Of a DNA stretch of 39,267 nt, positions 8,451-16,290 are shown one piece after another. Within the stretch, counting starts at the first letter, position 1, and each line of letters begins with the position of its first letter. Source of the stretch: Mycobacterium simiae (GTDB taxonomy: Bacteria > Actinomycetota > Actinomycetes > Mycobacteriales > Mycobacteriaceae); assembly GCF_008370645.1 (NCBI RefSeq), contig NZ_VTZN01000033.1:1-39267 (forward strand), given 5' to 3'. The notes beneath the pieces are model-generated. The model ran no database searches and was not told where the DNA came from. It was given only the letters and a program-made list of their open reading frames with translations. The translations under genes were made by a program, and so were the position numbers.

Positions 8451-9467
8451 ATGGACGTGAGCTGGCCCAGCGGCGCCGCCCAGCCCAACTTCGGCTCCGC
8501 CCCCACGCTGGGGCCCGTCGGCGACCCATCCGCCGACGAGGAGCGGGCGGCGCTGCTGGCGCTGCTGGAGGAGCGGCCCGCCCTGGCCGGCGAACGCGCC
8601 GGCAAGACCTCCTGGTCGACGATCGCCTCCGAGGTCACCCTGCGCGGCTCGGCGCTGGCGCTCTGGCACGACCTGCATCCGCCCACCCTGGACGGGATGG
8701 CCGAACCCGGACTGCAGCGGGCCGGCCAGCAGCTCGCACAGTGGACCGACCCGGCATCGGGCTTCGACCTGGTAACGGTCCTGGATGCGCAGTATCCGAC
8801 CTGGCTGCGCGGGATCCACCAGATGCCGCCGCTGCTGTTCGTAGCAGGGGAACTGCGGGCCGAGGAGCGCGGCGTCTCGGTGGTCGGATCGCGCGATGCC
8901 ACCGGGCGGGGCCGCGCCCTCGCCGCCCAGATCGCCGAGGGGCTGACCGAGCGCGGGATTGCGGTGATCTCGGGTCTGGCGGCCGGCATCGACGGCGCCG
9001 CGCACGAGGCCACGCTGCGCGCCGGCGGGCGGCCGATCGGCGTGCTGGGCACCGGGATCACCCGGGTCTACCCGGCCAGCCACCGCGAACTGCACGAGCA
9101 GGTCGCCGCCGCCGGCGCCCTGGTGTCGCAGTTTCTGCCGGACGCGCCGCCGACCAAGCAGTCGTTTCCGATGCGCAACGTCACGATGTCGGGGCTGGGG
9201 CGGGCCTCGGTCATCGTCGAGGCCGGCGAGCACAGCGGAACCCGCATCCAGGCGCGCGCCGGCGTCGAGCACGGCCGCCCGGTGATCCTGACCGACCTCG
9301 TGGTCAAGGCCACGACGTGGGGGAAGGCGATGCGGGAGCGCCCCGGTGTCTACGTCGCCGGCAGCACAGCCGAGGTGATGGACATCGTCGAGGGCATCCT
9401 CGACGACCACGACAGCGACGACCTCGACGTGGCGGCACCCGCGGCGGGACGGCCGAGCCGGCGTTGA
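8451..9467 (+). CDS. DprA/Smf-family (SLOG-fold) protein
   Basis: A 338-residue protein with the DprA Rossmann-like core: SVVGSRDATG (residues 143-152), VISGLAAGIDGAAHEATL (172-189), VLGTGITRVYPAS (198-210), SFPMRNVTMSGLG (238-250) and VIVEAGEHSGT (254-264). It is preceded by a helical N-terminal region (about 30-130). In transformation DprA loads RecA on incoming single strands; related SLOG domains bind nucleotides. The core differs from housekeeping DprA (FPMRNVTMSG where FPxRNRxISG is usual), and it is coupled to a phosphoribosyltransferase, so I take it to be the accessory form of the family. GGAGAGGAGG before the ATG at 8451 decides the start. The downstream gene overlaps its stop. Confidence 0.9.
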   Translation: MDVSWPSGAAQPNFGSAPTLGPVGDPSADEERAALLALLEERPALAGERAGKTSWSTIASEVTLRGSALALWHDLHPPTLDGMAEPGLQRAGQQLAQWTDPASGFDLVTVLDAQYPTWLRGIHQMPPLLFVAGELRAEERGVSVVGSRDATGRGRALAAQIAEGLTERGIAVISGLAAGIDGAAHEATLRAGGRPIGVLGTGITRVYPASHRELHEQVAAAGALVSQFLPDAPPTKQSFPMRNVTMSGLGRASVIVEAGEHSGTRIQARAGVEHGRPVILTDLVVKATTWGKAMRERPGVYVAGSTAEVMDIVEGILDDHDSDDLDVAAPAAGRPSRR

Positions 9468-10228
9468 GCGATCGGTGCGACCCGGTCGGCGAGACCGCGC
9501 GACTGCTCGTCGGCCAGGCCGGCGGCTACCTGCGCAACGTCATCCGCGAGCCCTTCGTCACCTGCGTCACCTGCACCACGCCGGTGGACGGGTACGAGCG
9601 CTGCTACCGCTGCCAGCACGACCGCTGCGCCGGTGTGGCCGCCGATGTCGTGGCGCCACTGGTGTACGGGATCGAGCGCCGGCAGTCGGGCATGGTGTTG
9701 CGCCACTACAAGGACGACCCCAGCGCCCAGGCCAGGCGCCAGCACGCACGTGTGCTGCGCCGGCTGCTCTACCTGGGGATCACGCGCCATCAGGCGTGCA
9801 TCGAGACGCTCGTGGGACAACCGGTCAGCGCCCGGGTGGCGGTGCCCTCCCTGAACCGCCGGCCCGGCGTGCATCCCTTCGTCGCGCTCGCGGCGGCGAT
9901 GAAGGCCACCGGCGAGGACCTCACCCTGTCACCGGCGGCGGGCGCCACCGGCGAGCGGCTGGCGTCGGCCACTCAGTTCGAGGTCACCTCCGCGCGCGGC
10001 CTGACCGGCCAGCACATCCTGGTGCTCGACGACACGTGGACCACCGGATCGCGGGCGCAGTCCGCGGCCCTGGCCTTGCGCGCGGCCGGCGCCGGGCACG
10101 TCAGCGTGATGGTCATCGGCCGGTGGCTCTCCCCCGGCTTCGGCCGCAACGCCGAGTTCGTCAGCACCCGCCTGCGCCGTGAATACGATCCGGGCATCTG
10201 CCCGGTCACCGGCGGTGCGTGCCCCTGA
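9464..10228 (+). CDS. ComF-like phosphoribosyltransferase with zinc-finger-like N-terminus
   Basis: A 254-residue protein. Four cysteines near the N-terminus (C34, C37, C47, C50, in TCVTCTTP and RCYRCQHD) look like a zinc knuckle as in ComF. The type I phosphoribosyltransferase fold follows, with the PRPP loop LVLDDTWTTGS at about residues 187-196. Such enzymes move phosphoribose to or from bases or amines; the acceptor is unknown. The best start is TTG at 9464, overlapping the dprA-like stop as TTGA; the same frame runs back to 8741 only as a shadow of dprA. The overlap implies coupled translation and a joint job. Pairs of DprA-like and PRTase genes have been linked by others to phage defence or DNA processing; nothing in the sequence proves this. 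Confidence 0.88.
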   Translation: MSDRCDPVGETARLLVGQAGGYLRNVIREPFVTCVTCTTPVDGYERCYRCQHDRCAGVAADVVAPLVYGIERRQSGMVLRHYKDDPSAQARRQHARVLRRLLYLGITRHQACIETLVGQPVSARVAVPSLNRRPGVHPFVALAAAMKATGEDLTLSPAAGATGERLASATQFEVTSARGLTGQHILVLDDTWTTGSRAQSAALALRAAGAGHVSVMVIGRWLSPGFGRNAEFVSTRLRREYDPGICPVTGGACP

Positions 10229-10636
10229 CTCCTGCCCCAGGAGTGACGTCGAGTCTGACAACCCGTCATCCGACGTCGGCGCAGAAGGCATCTGTCCGTT
10301 CTCATTCACTGAATCTGGGGCACGCTATGTCCCCTGGCCTGCGGTGCCCCAGTTTGGATGAGAATCTGGGGTCGCGTGTTTCTCATTGAATCTGGGGCAA
10401 GTCGGTTTCCTGGTGGCGCCGCGGCGATCTTGACGCTCACCGGGTCTGCCAGCGCTTTCGACCGCAAGGACACCTCCGAAGCGATTCATCGGGTAGTGGA
10501 TGCATCGTTGAGGGCGTGGCCGGCAGTGCGGCCTGTCTGAGCAGGTGTTCACGCGAGACCATGTCGAGGCCGGCTGTCGGTCTCGGGATGGGGCTCGGCT
10601 CGCTCAGGCCCATGAGGGTGCCGGGACCAGACATAG
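10229..10636. other. Non-coding interval with repeat-type element end
   Basis: This interval holds the left repeat cluster of the cassette (10291-10400) and about 240 bases between it and the stop of the first passenger gene. A plus-strand frame ending at 10540 (AFDRKDTSEAIHRVVDASLR) has protein-like composition and may be a gene scrap, but I cannot name it. Confidence 0.5.
10291..10400 (+). repeat. Left repeat cluster of the cassette
   Basis: Contains TTCTCATTCACTGAATCTGGGGCA-like copy 10299-10322, an inverted copy TGCCCCAGTTTGGATGAGAA at 10345-10364, a partial copy running ATGAGAATCTGGGG (10358-10371), and the clean 20-mer at 10380-10399. The GCGTG spacer before the clean copy recurs at the other end. 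Confidence 0.8.
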
Positions 10637-11575
10637 CTATGTAATGTTGTTCGCGCTGCCGGTTAAAGTCGGATCGGCGGAGAACGTTTGGTCTGAATCG
10701 GCACTTCGCTGGCTACGTTGAGCGCGCATTATCGTTACGAATCGGTAGCCAGTAAATACGGCGAAGAATCCCATGGTCCACATCACGACGTTGGCGACGG
10801 TGGGGTTGTTGACTGCGCTGAGGAAATTCTGCACGGCCATCACCGCCCAGAAGAGGATAGGTGCGCCGTCGGTCCAGTCCAGCCGCTGGGTGCCTGCTCG
10901 GCGCATGGCATCGCGACCGAGCCAGGGAACCATCACGAAGGTGAATGCCAGCATGGTGATGAACACGTAGATGAGCCAGCCGGTGGGGGCAGCCGGATCG
11001 CCCAGAAACATGTCTTGAGCTTGACGCTGGGCGGAGTGGCCGACCCAGCGATAGAGGTCGTGTTTGACGCATAGGTCGTTGCACATGAACATCAACCAGG
11101 AGTGCACGAAACCGTAGAGCACGCAGCGCCATACGTTCTGCCACCACGGCGTGTCGTGCGGGTTGACGACCACTCGGCCGTCCAGCGCGAGGTTCACCGC
11201 GGCGTAGGTCGGCCAGAGGATGACCGCCATGCAAAGCGGGACGGCTATCGGCACACTGCCAAGGTGCACGCTGAAGATGGTGTAGTTGCCGTATCGAAGA
11301 TCGCCCCAGATGAATCCGCCATGCATGATGTTGATCTGCTCGAAGGCCCACTCAATGACGCTCGCGACCGCGACAAAGGCCGCCATCAATTTCCAGTCGA
11401 GGTGCTTGAACATGTGGGCCAGCAACAGCGCCGCCATTGCGGCCACCGTGGCGAGCATTCCTGCCGGTGGAAGCATTTGCCCCTCGGGCATGATGACGGC
11501 CCAGACGCTGATCGCCAGGTAAGCGATGCCTGCGATCGCAATCGTTTTGTCGAGGGCGCTGCGTTGTTTGAGCAT
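10637..11575 (-). CDS. CruF/DUF422-like integral membrane protein
   Basis: A 312-residue membrane protein with about seven hydrophobic helices. The segment EWAFEQINIMHGGFIWGDLR near residue 89, then YGNYTIFSVHLGSVPIAVPL, resembles the E-xxG-xxxGxxFGxYxY...GxPxxVPL core of DUF422 carotenoid-biosynthesis proteins such as CruF-type hydratases. Those enzymes add water to linear isoprenoid chain ends. The match is by pattern only, so the substrate here is open and need not be a carotenoid. AGAAGGG lies 6 bases before the ATG at 11575. It is the last gene of the minus-strand operon, 34 bases after the NTF2-like gene, and its stop is 240 bases from the left cassette end. Confidence 0.7.
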   Translation of the reverse strand: MLKQRSALDKTIAIAGIAYLAISVWAVIMPEGQMLPPAGMLATVAAMAALLLAHMFKHLDWKLMAAFVAVASVIEWAFEQINIMHGGFIWGDLRYGNYTIFSVHLGSVPIAVPLCMAVILWPTYAAVNLALDGRVVVNPHDTPWWQNVWRCVLYGFVHSWLMFMCNDLCVKHDLYRWVGHSAQRQAQDMFLGDPAAPTGWLIYVFITMLAFTFVMVPWLGRDAMRRAGTQRLDWTDGAPILFWAVMAVQNFLSAVNNPTVANVVMWTMGFFAVFTGYRFVTIMRAQRSQRSADSDQTFSADPTLTGSANNIT

Positions 11576-11609
11576 TCCGGACCCTTCTGGTCAGTAGACC
11601 TTGGCCTGC

Positions 11610-11936
11610 CTAGCGGTAATAGATGTCGAGTCGTTCGATCAGATTGGCTCTGATGCTGAAAATATCTGCGGCGTAGACGTATTGGTCGGTTTGCGCGAGG
11701 GGGCTCGATGCGCGTATCTGGATGATCTGTGTGTCGCCGTCACGGAACGACGTCTCGATCTCGGTGACGGCTTTTCCGGCGAATACCACGCTGCGGTAGA
11801 AGTTCGCGATCTCGTGCGCGCCGACGAAGGTGCCCGCTGGGTGTCGCAGCGTCGCCGCGTGAGCAAAGAGCGCCATGAGGGCTTCGATGTCGGCGCGGTT
11901 GACTGCGTCGATGTAACGTTCTGCGATGCTTGGCAT
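11610..11936 (-). CDS. SnoaL/NTF2-fold protein
   Basis: A 108-residue single-domain protein of the NTF2-like superfamily. It begins MPSIAERYIDAVNRADIEAL, followed by LFAHAATLRHPAGTFVGAHE, and ends in LIERLDIYYR, a common final strand of SnoaL-like proteins. Members include polyketide cyclases, epoxide hydrolases, isomerases and non-catalytic binding partners. Which applies here cannot be read, though the D and H residues in the cavity are compatible with catalysis. It starts 9 bases after the P450 stop and 34 bases before the membrane-protein gene, so it belongs to the four-gene operon. Confidence 0.85.
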   Translation of the reverse strand: MPSIAERYIDAVNRADIEALMALFAHAATLRHPAGTFVGAHEIANFYRSVVFAGKAVTEIETSFRDGDTQIIQIRASSPLAQTDQYVYAADIFSIRANLIERLDIYYR

Positions 11937-11945
11937 GTCTTTGCT

Positions 11946-13172
11946 TCAGCGCGGATCGATCGTGATGGGCATATGCCGCACTCCCGTGTGTTTGTTGCTG
12001 CGGGCGTATTCGATCGGGCCGGTCAAAGTGACCGCGCCGACTCGGTCGAGCAACACGTCGAAGAGCACCCGTATTTCCATCCGCGCTAATGAGGCGCCGA
12101 GGCAGAAGTGTGTGCCACGGCCGAAGGCCAAGTGCGGGTTAGGGTTACGCGTGATGTCGAAGCGGTGTGGATCGGCGAATACTGCCTCGTCACGGTTGGC
12201 CGAGGCCCACCAGAGACTCACCTTGTCGCCGGCGGCGATGTGTTGGCCATGCAGCTCGACATCGCGGGTGGCAGTTCGTCGGTTATAGGGGGTCGACGAT
12301 GCCCAGCGCAGCATCTCCTCGACAGCGGCGGGTAACAGCGTCCTGTCGCGGCGGACTGACTCCCATGCTTCGGAATCGTCGATCAGCGCTGACATTCCTA
12401 GGGCGATCGAGTTCCGTGTTGTCTCACTGCCCGCGGCGATGATCAGGCCCAGGAAGAGCTGCTGTTCGTTGTCGGTGAGCGGCTCGTCATCGATCACCGC
12501 GTGGGTCACGACCGACAGCAGATCATCGGCCGGCTCGGTGCGCTTGCGTTCGAGCAGATCGGTGCCATAGCTGAACATCTGCGCATGCGCTTGCGTCACG
12601 CGGTCGTTGACCTCGCCGACCTCTCGGTCGTCATAGTCCAAAGTCACGTTGGCCCAACCCATCAGCTCGTGGCGATCCTGCTGCGGCACACCCGCGAGCT
12701 GAGCGACCGCCTGCAGCGGCAATTCGGCTGCCACGTCCACCAAAAAATCGCATTCACGTTTGGCCAGCGCCGCCTCGACGATGCCGACGGCACGGCGACG
12801 TAGGTCGTCCTCCATCGCCCGTAACGCTCGTGGTGTCGTGCTCGGCGTCAGCAGCTTTCGGAATTTCGCATGACGGGGCTCGTCCATCATGTTGAGCAGC
12901 GCCCCGACGACGAATCCCAGGGGCATGTCCTCCAGCGTGGTGCCACCGCCGTTGCGGCCGCCGCCGGTCTCCGAGGAGAACGTGGCTAAATCGGTAGCGA
13001 CAGCAACGATATCGGCGTATCGGCTCAAGACCCAGAAACCCTCACCGCCTGGGGTGCTGGCTGTCGGCGGATGAAACCACACCGGCGACTCGCGGCGAAG
13101 GACGTCGAAAACGCCGTGCGGGAACCCGGCCGTGAAACGGTCCAGGTCTGTCAGGTCGATGTCGTCGTACAT
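11946..13172 (-). CDS. Cytochrome P450 monooxygenase
   Basis: A complete 408-residue soluble bacterial P450. The oxygen-binding helix has IIAAGSETTRN (A247-T251 region), the ExxR pair is E286-R289 in VEEMLRW, and the haem loop is FGRGTHFCLGA with the axial cysteine C357. The N-terminal half includes NMMDEPRHAKFRKLL, the conserved HxxxR of helix C. It resembles the CYP124/125/142-type mycobacterial group in style, but I cannot assign a CYP number. Electrons must come from a ferredoxin encoded elsewhere, as none is in the cassette. AAAGGG sits just before the ATG. It follows the di-iron protein gene by 43 bases and precedes the SnoaL-like gene by 9. Confidence 0.95.
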   Translation of the reverse strand: MYDDIDLTDLDRFTAGFPHGVFDVLRRESPVWFHPPTASTPGGEGFWVLSRYADIVAVATDLATFSSETGGGRNGGGTTLEDMPLGFVVGALLNMMDEPRHAKFRKLLTPSTTPRALRAMEDDLRRRAVGIVEAALAKRECDFLVDVAAELPLQAVAQLAGVPQQDRHELMGWANVTLDYDDREVGEVNDRVTQAHAQMFSYGTDLLERKRTEPADDLLSVVTHAVIDDEPLTDNEQQLFLGLIIAAGSETTRNSIALGMSALIDDSEAWESVRRDRTLLPAAVEEMLRWASSTPYNRRTATRDVELHGQHIAAGDKVSLWWASANRDEAVFADPHRFDITRNPNPHLAFGRGTHFCLGASLARMEIRVLFDVLLDRVGAVTLTGPIEYARSNKHTGVRHMPITIDPR

Positions 13173-13215
13173 GGGCCCTTTTGCCTTTCAGCGGCCGAAC
13201 CAACGGTGGTCGTCG

Positions 13216-13935
13216 TTAGTCGACCGCGGCGGCCGTCGCGCGCCAGGCGTCGAAGCCATTCCAGACCAGTTTGGCACCCTCCGACATGCCTAGTGTGTGT
13301 TCGCGTAATCGGTTGAGCCCGTTGGGGGACAGGGCAGCCTTGGCGGCGTGTGCCTGAAACTCTGCCCCGTGGTCGGCATCGAGTTCGGCGTGCATCGAAA
13401 ACCAGGTTAGTTGCTGCGCACTGAACTGGTAGTTACTGCGCAGCGCATCGAAGATCCGCTGACAGAACTCCGCGTTCGGGGCTTCGATGCTCAATCCGTA
13501 CGCGGCGAGTTCGACGTAATAGTCCTCGGCGGCAATTGCGCGGCCCTGCGCCACGTAATCACCCAGCGGTGACGTCAGGGACGCGGCCTCGGTGGCATCG
13601 ATCCCGAACGCGGCGAGCAGATCGAAGAACACATCCATATGGCACTTGTTGACCCCCGAAATGCGACCCGTTTCCTCCTCATAAAGATTCTCGGCGAGCT
13701 CGCGGCGCACTTCAGCGTCATCGGGGCTGTTGGCGTAAAACGTGCCGAGGATTGTTCGCCCGTTGCGGGTCGCGGCGTAGAAGACCCGCGCCCACCGCTC
13801 AATTTGGTCGCGGCTGAGTTCGCCGGCCTCGGCGGCGGCCAAGAAATCGGCATCTAGGATTGAGAGCTTCTTGTCACGGATCTCGGTGTTGAGATCGAGG
13901 AGGAAGGCATTGACGTCCGTTGCGGTGGTCGACAT
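13216..13935 (-). CDS. Haem-oxygenase-like di-iron protein (TenA/PqqC/CADD-type)
   Basis: A 239-residue all-helical protein. The metal-ligand pattern of haem-oxygenase-like di-iron oxidases is visible: NLYEEETG (E86-E88), NKCHMDVF (H99), SIEAPN (E151) and MHAELDADHGAEF with H182, D186 and H189. The H-x3-D-x2-H spacing is that of CADD-type proteins. Family members cut or oxidise fatty acids, amino acids or aromatic precursors with O2; the reaction here is unknown. The start is taken at ATG 13935, with GAAGAGGTG upstream; the frame opens three codons earlier at a GTG. It is the first gene of the operon, divergent from marR across a 40-bp gap that holds a perfect palindrome. Confidence 0.85.
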   Translation of the reverse strand: MSTTATDVNAFLLDLNTEIRDKKLSILDADFLAAAEAGELSRDQIERWARVFYAATRNGRTILGTFYANSPDDAEVRRELAENLYEEETGRISGVNKCHMDVFFDLLAAFGIDATEAASLTSPLGDYVAQGRAIAAEDYYVELAAYGLSIEAPNAEFCQRIFDALRSNYQFSAQQLTWFSMHAELDADHGAEFQAHAAKAALSPNGLNRLREHTLGMSEGAKLVWNGFDAWRATAAAVD

Positions 13936-13955
13936 GAGGCACACCTCTTCTCGAT

Positions 13956-13973
13956 AGTTATGGAATCATAACT
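13956..13973. promoter_or_regulatory. Palindromic operator between di-iron gene and marR
   Basis: AGTTATG-GAAT-CATAACT is a perfect 7-bp inverted repeat with a 4-bp spacer. It ends 2 bases before the marR ATG and lies 21 bases before the divergent gene's ATG. Position and symmetry fit a MarR dimer site that represses both directions. Confidence 0.75.
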
Positions 13974-13975
13974 GT

Positions 13976-14440
13976 ATGAGTCCTCGCCTGTCGAAGTCAA
14001 CGGTCACCACGATCGTGCGATTGTCCAAGATCATCGAGATCGTGCTGGTCGACTTCGGCTTGACGCTCAACCAGTTCCGTCTTCTCTCGCTCGTCGAGGA
14101 GGGAGTCACGTCGTCGACCGAAGTGGGTGTACGACTGGCGATGAAGGCGCCCAACGTAACCGCCATGACCAACGGGCTCATCGACCGCGGGTTGCTTGTC
14201 CGTGTGCAAGACAGCGAGGACAGGCGAAAGGCTCACCTGACGTTAGCCGACGACGGCGCGACCCTTCTGGCCAAAGCAGACCAACGCTGCCACGAGGCGT
14301 TGCTGCACGTGGTCGAGCACGCTCAGGCCTCGCCGAATCTCCTCGACCAACTCGACGCGTGGCTACCCGTGCTGCAGACAACCGCAACCGATCTTCGAAT
14401 CAGTTTGGCCGAAGGCTCTCAACTGTCCCAAGACAGGTGA
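13976..14440 (+). CDS. MarR-family transcriptional regulator
   Basis: A 154-residue MarR protein. The winged helix-turn-helix spans about residues 30-100: LNQFRLLSLVEEG, MKAPNVTAMTNGLIDRGLL (recognition helix region) and VQDSEDRRKAHLTLADDG, the D-x-R-D/R wing motif. MarR dimers usually release DNA on binding a small phenolic or lipid ligand, which here may be the substrate of the operon's enzymes. The ATG directly follows the palindrome with no room for a ribosome binding site, so the transcript is probably leaderless, which is common in mycobacteria. It reads away from the di-iron/P450 operon and is the only regulator in the cassette. Confidence 0.92.
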   Translation: MSPRLSKSTVTTIVRLSKIIEIVLVDFGLTLNQFRLLSLVEEGVTSSTEVGVRLAMKAPNVTAMTNGLIDRGLLVRVQDSEDRRKAHLTLADDGATLLAKADQRCHEALLHVVEHAQASPNLLDQLDAWLPVLQTTATDLRISLAEGSQLSQDR

Positions 14441-14647
14441 GCCGGCCCTCGCCCGATGACAACGCGCGTGGGAACCACAGGCCCGATAGCGCGATGACTC
14501 CTGTTCGAGCCACCCTGGCCGCCTACGGCGGATTGTTTCGCCGCTCGGTTCACTGCTCTGGGGGTGTTGAACTCCAAGTCCACATCACTCGCCACGACCT
14601 GCCCAGCCGACACCGCCGACGTCAGCACACACAAACGCTAAGCCCGG

Positions 14648-14726
14648 TGCCCCAGATTCAATGAGAAAGACACGCGCTTACCCCAGATTCGATGAGAATG
14701 CCCCAACTACCGTGAGAACGGACAGC
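14648..14726 (-). repeat. Right repeat cluster of the cassette
   Basis: Read on the minus strand inward: CTGTCCGTTCTCA (14725-14713), a TTGGGGCA, a copy TTCTCATCGAATCTGGGGTA (14698-14679), a GCGCGTGTC spacer, then the clean TTCTCATTGAATCTGGGGCA (14667-14648). The order and spacer match the left cluster. Confidence 0.8.
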
Positions 14727-16195
14727 ATCACCGTGAACGACAGCGGTTCCTCTTTGGTCAAAGGCCAGTCCGCATGGAATAGATCAGAACCGCACAGCCG
14801 ATCAGGGTCAGAATGAAGACCGTCAGTGCCACTAGCAGCGACAGACGTTCGGCCAAGGCGCCGCTTCGCTGCGTGTACTCGGGCATGCGGTCTCGCGTGG
14901 TCCGAGGCTCGGGCATCCGCGGCCCGGAAGTTCCTGTTCCCTTCGTGGTACGGGCAGTGCGCGGCGCGGCCGCGGTTGGCCTCGCCGGTGTTTTCTTCGC
15001 ACCCGCCCCGGCTTGCTTCGGTGGCGTGGTCGTCGCGGCACGTGCGGCAGGCGTTGAGGATGCAGTGCTTTTCCGCTTGCTGGCTGCAGGCGGCTTCTGG
15101 GCGGTTGGTTTCTTCGGCTCGCGACCCACGGTACCGACCGGCTGGGGCGGTGGGCGCCGGTTGGCGATCTTTTTTGGCGGCGATCTCTTCGCACCCGCCA
15201 CAGCCTGCTTCGGTGATGGGGTCTTCGTGGCGCGTGCGGCAGGCGGCGGGGATGCGGTGCTTTTCCGCTTGCTGGCTGCGGGACGGCTTCTGAGCGGCCG
15301 GTTGCGTCGGCGCGCGGCCCGCGGTGTCGGCATGCTGGGGCTCGTCGTAGTGGGTAGTAGCGACTTGTGCCGTCGCCAACGCGAAGGCGCGCGCAAAGTC
15401 GGCGCAGTTCTTGAAGCGACTTTTCGGGTCCTTGGCCAGGGCGATCGCAAGAGCGGGATCAACCGCAGCCAGGTGGGGCTGGGTGTCGGCAAGAGCGGGC
15501 GGCGTCTCGCTGAGGTGGCTGCCGATGACTACCGCTGGATTGGAATTGGGGAAGAGTAGCGATCCCGTGAGCAGTTGGTAGGCCGTGACCGCCAACGCGT
15601 ACTGGTCCGCGCGACCGTCGATATCGTGGCCCCGTAGCTGTTCGGGGGCGGCGTAGGCGACTGTTCCGACCATGCAGTTGGTCGTCGTTAGCCCGCTGAT
15701 GTCCTTAAGGTCACGAATTATCCCGAAGTCAGTCAACAAGATTCGCTTCTGATCGGCACTGATCATGACGTTGGCCGGTTTGACGTCGCGGTGTAGCAGG
15801 CCAAGTCCGTGGGCATAGTCCAGGGCGCCAGCAACCGCTGTGACAACGTTCGCGACTTGGCGCGGGTCCAAGCCAGAGCGAGACTTACTGGCCAACAGCC
15901 GTGCAGCATCCCGACCGTTTACATAATCCATTGAGATCCATAGCTGCCCGTCATCTTCGCCACGATCGTGGACGCCGACGATATTCGGGTGCCACAGGGT
16001 GGACGCTAGGTCTGCCTCACGCGCAAATCGAGTTCGATACGCGGTATCGGAGGACACGTCCCGCGGCAACACCTTGAGCGCATCTCTGCGTGGCAGCCGA
16101 GGGTGCTGGGCCAGATACACCTCGCCCATCGCGCCAGACCCCAGGAGACGCAGGATTCTGTATCCCGCAAAGGTCTGACCGTTGGCTAACGGCAC
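14678..16195 (-). CDS. Ser/Thr protein kinase, frameshifted after the kinase domain
   Basis: The kinase domain (residues about 13-275) looks active: [13 protein letters not shown] glycine loop, K41 in DALKVL, E60, HRDVKPANV with D137, DFG at 156-158, and APEQL. It is a PknA-F-type bacterial kinase with a GTG start at 16195. From about residue 300 the frame loses sense (Cys/His-rich text) and runs to 14678, through the cassette's repeat cluster. In the neighbouring frame the proper tail continues: a Lys/Ala/Pro-rich linker and one membrane helix. One extra base near 15280 explains this. Either the gene is broken, making a soluble kinase with a junk tail, or the sequence has an error. A scrap of a similar kinase lies at 7191-7240. 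Confidence 0.85.
   Translation of the reverse strand: MPLANGQTFAGYRILRLLGSGAMGEVYLAQHPRLPRRDALKVLPRDVSSDTAYRTRFAREADLASTLWHPNIVGVHDRGEDDGQLWISMDYVNGRDAARLLASKSRSGLDPRQVANVVTAVAGALDYAHGLGLLHRDVKPANVMISADQKRILLTDFGIIRDLKDISGLTTTNCMVGTVAYAAPEQLRGHDIDGRADQYALAVTAYQLLTGSLLFPNSNPAVVIGSHLSETPPALADTQPHLAAVDPALAIALAKDPKSRFKNCADFARAFALATAQVATTHYDEPQHADTAGRAPTQPAAQKPSRSQQAEKHRIPAACRTRHEDPITEAGCGGCEEIAAKKDRQPAPTAPAGRYRGSRAEETNRPEAACSQQAEKHCILNACRTCRDDHATEASRGGCEENTGEANRGRAAHCPYHEGNRNFRAADARASDHARPHARVHAAKRRLGRTSVAASGTDGLHSDPDRLCGSDLFHADWPLTKEEPLSFTVMLSVLTVVGAFSSNLG
14758..15285 (-). pseudogene. Out-of-frame linker and membrane anchor of the kinase
   Basis: This frame supplies the missing end of the kinase. 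It has a low-complexity basic linker holding two related copies of an [10 protein letters not shown]...TPAARA...PPKQA-type block, then a transmembrane helix ([20 protein letters not shown]) and a short end SMRTGL. In the second linker copy the DNA reads CCGCCTGCAGCC where the first has CCGTCCCGCAGCC, one base longer; that extra base near 15280 breaks the frame. Confidence 0.7.
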
Positions 16196-16290
16196 GGGGC
16201 GGATACTACCGACGCAGCGCGTTGCGCCCTATCCACGCGCTGGGCGATCGTGACCGGCGCCCCCCGGGGGCCTGCCCAAGCCGCTGTGTG

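Larger units (their letters stand above)
10291..14726. mobile_element. Transposase-less cassette bounded by inverted multi-repeat ends
   Basis: Both ends share the same repeat set in opposite orientation. The outer 13 bases CTGTCCGTTCTCA at 10292-10304 are mirrored by TGAGAACGGACAG at 14713-14725. The inner 20-mer TTCTCATTGAATCTGGGGCA (10380-10399) is mirrored exactly at 14648-14667. The end carries further degenerate copies of TTCTCAT-N-GAATCTGGGGCA. Several repeats at each end are typical of IS21-like elements (family knowledge). No transposase or ATPase gene is inside. The passengers are five genes: a MarR regulator and a four-gene operon. CAT flanks both outer repeats and might be a short target duplication, but three bases prove little. 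Confidence 0.6.

Noticed and set aside
8741..9463. Long plus-strand frame running into the phosphoribosyltransferase from inside dprA
   Set aside because: The translation is Arg/Gly-rich shadow text of dprA in another frame; the true protein begins at the TTG overlapping the dprA stop.
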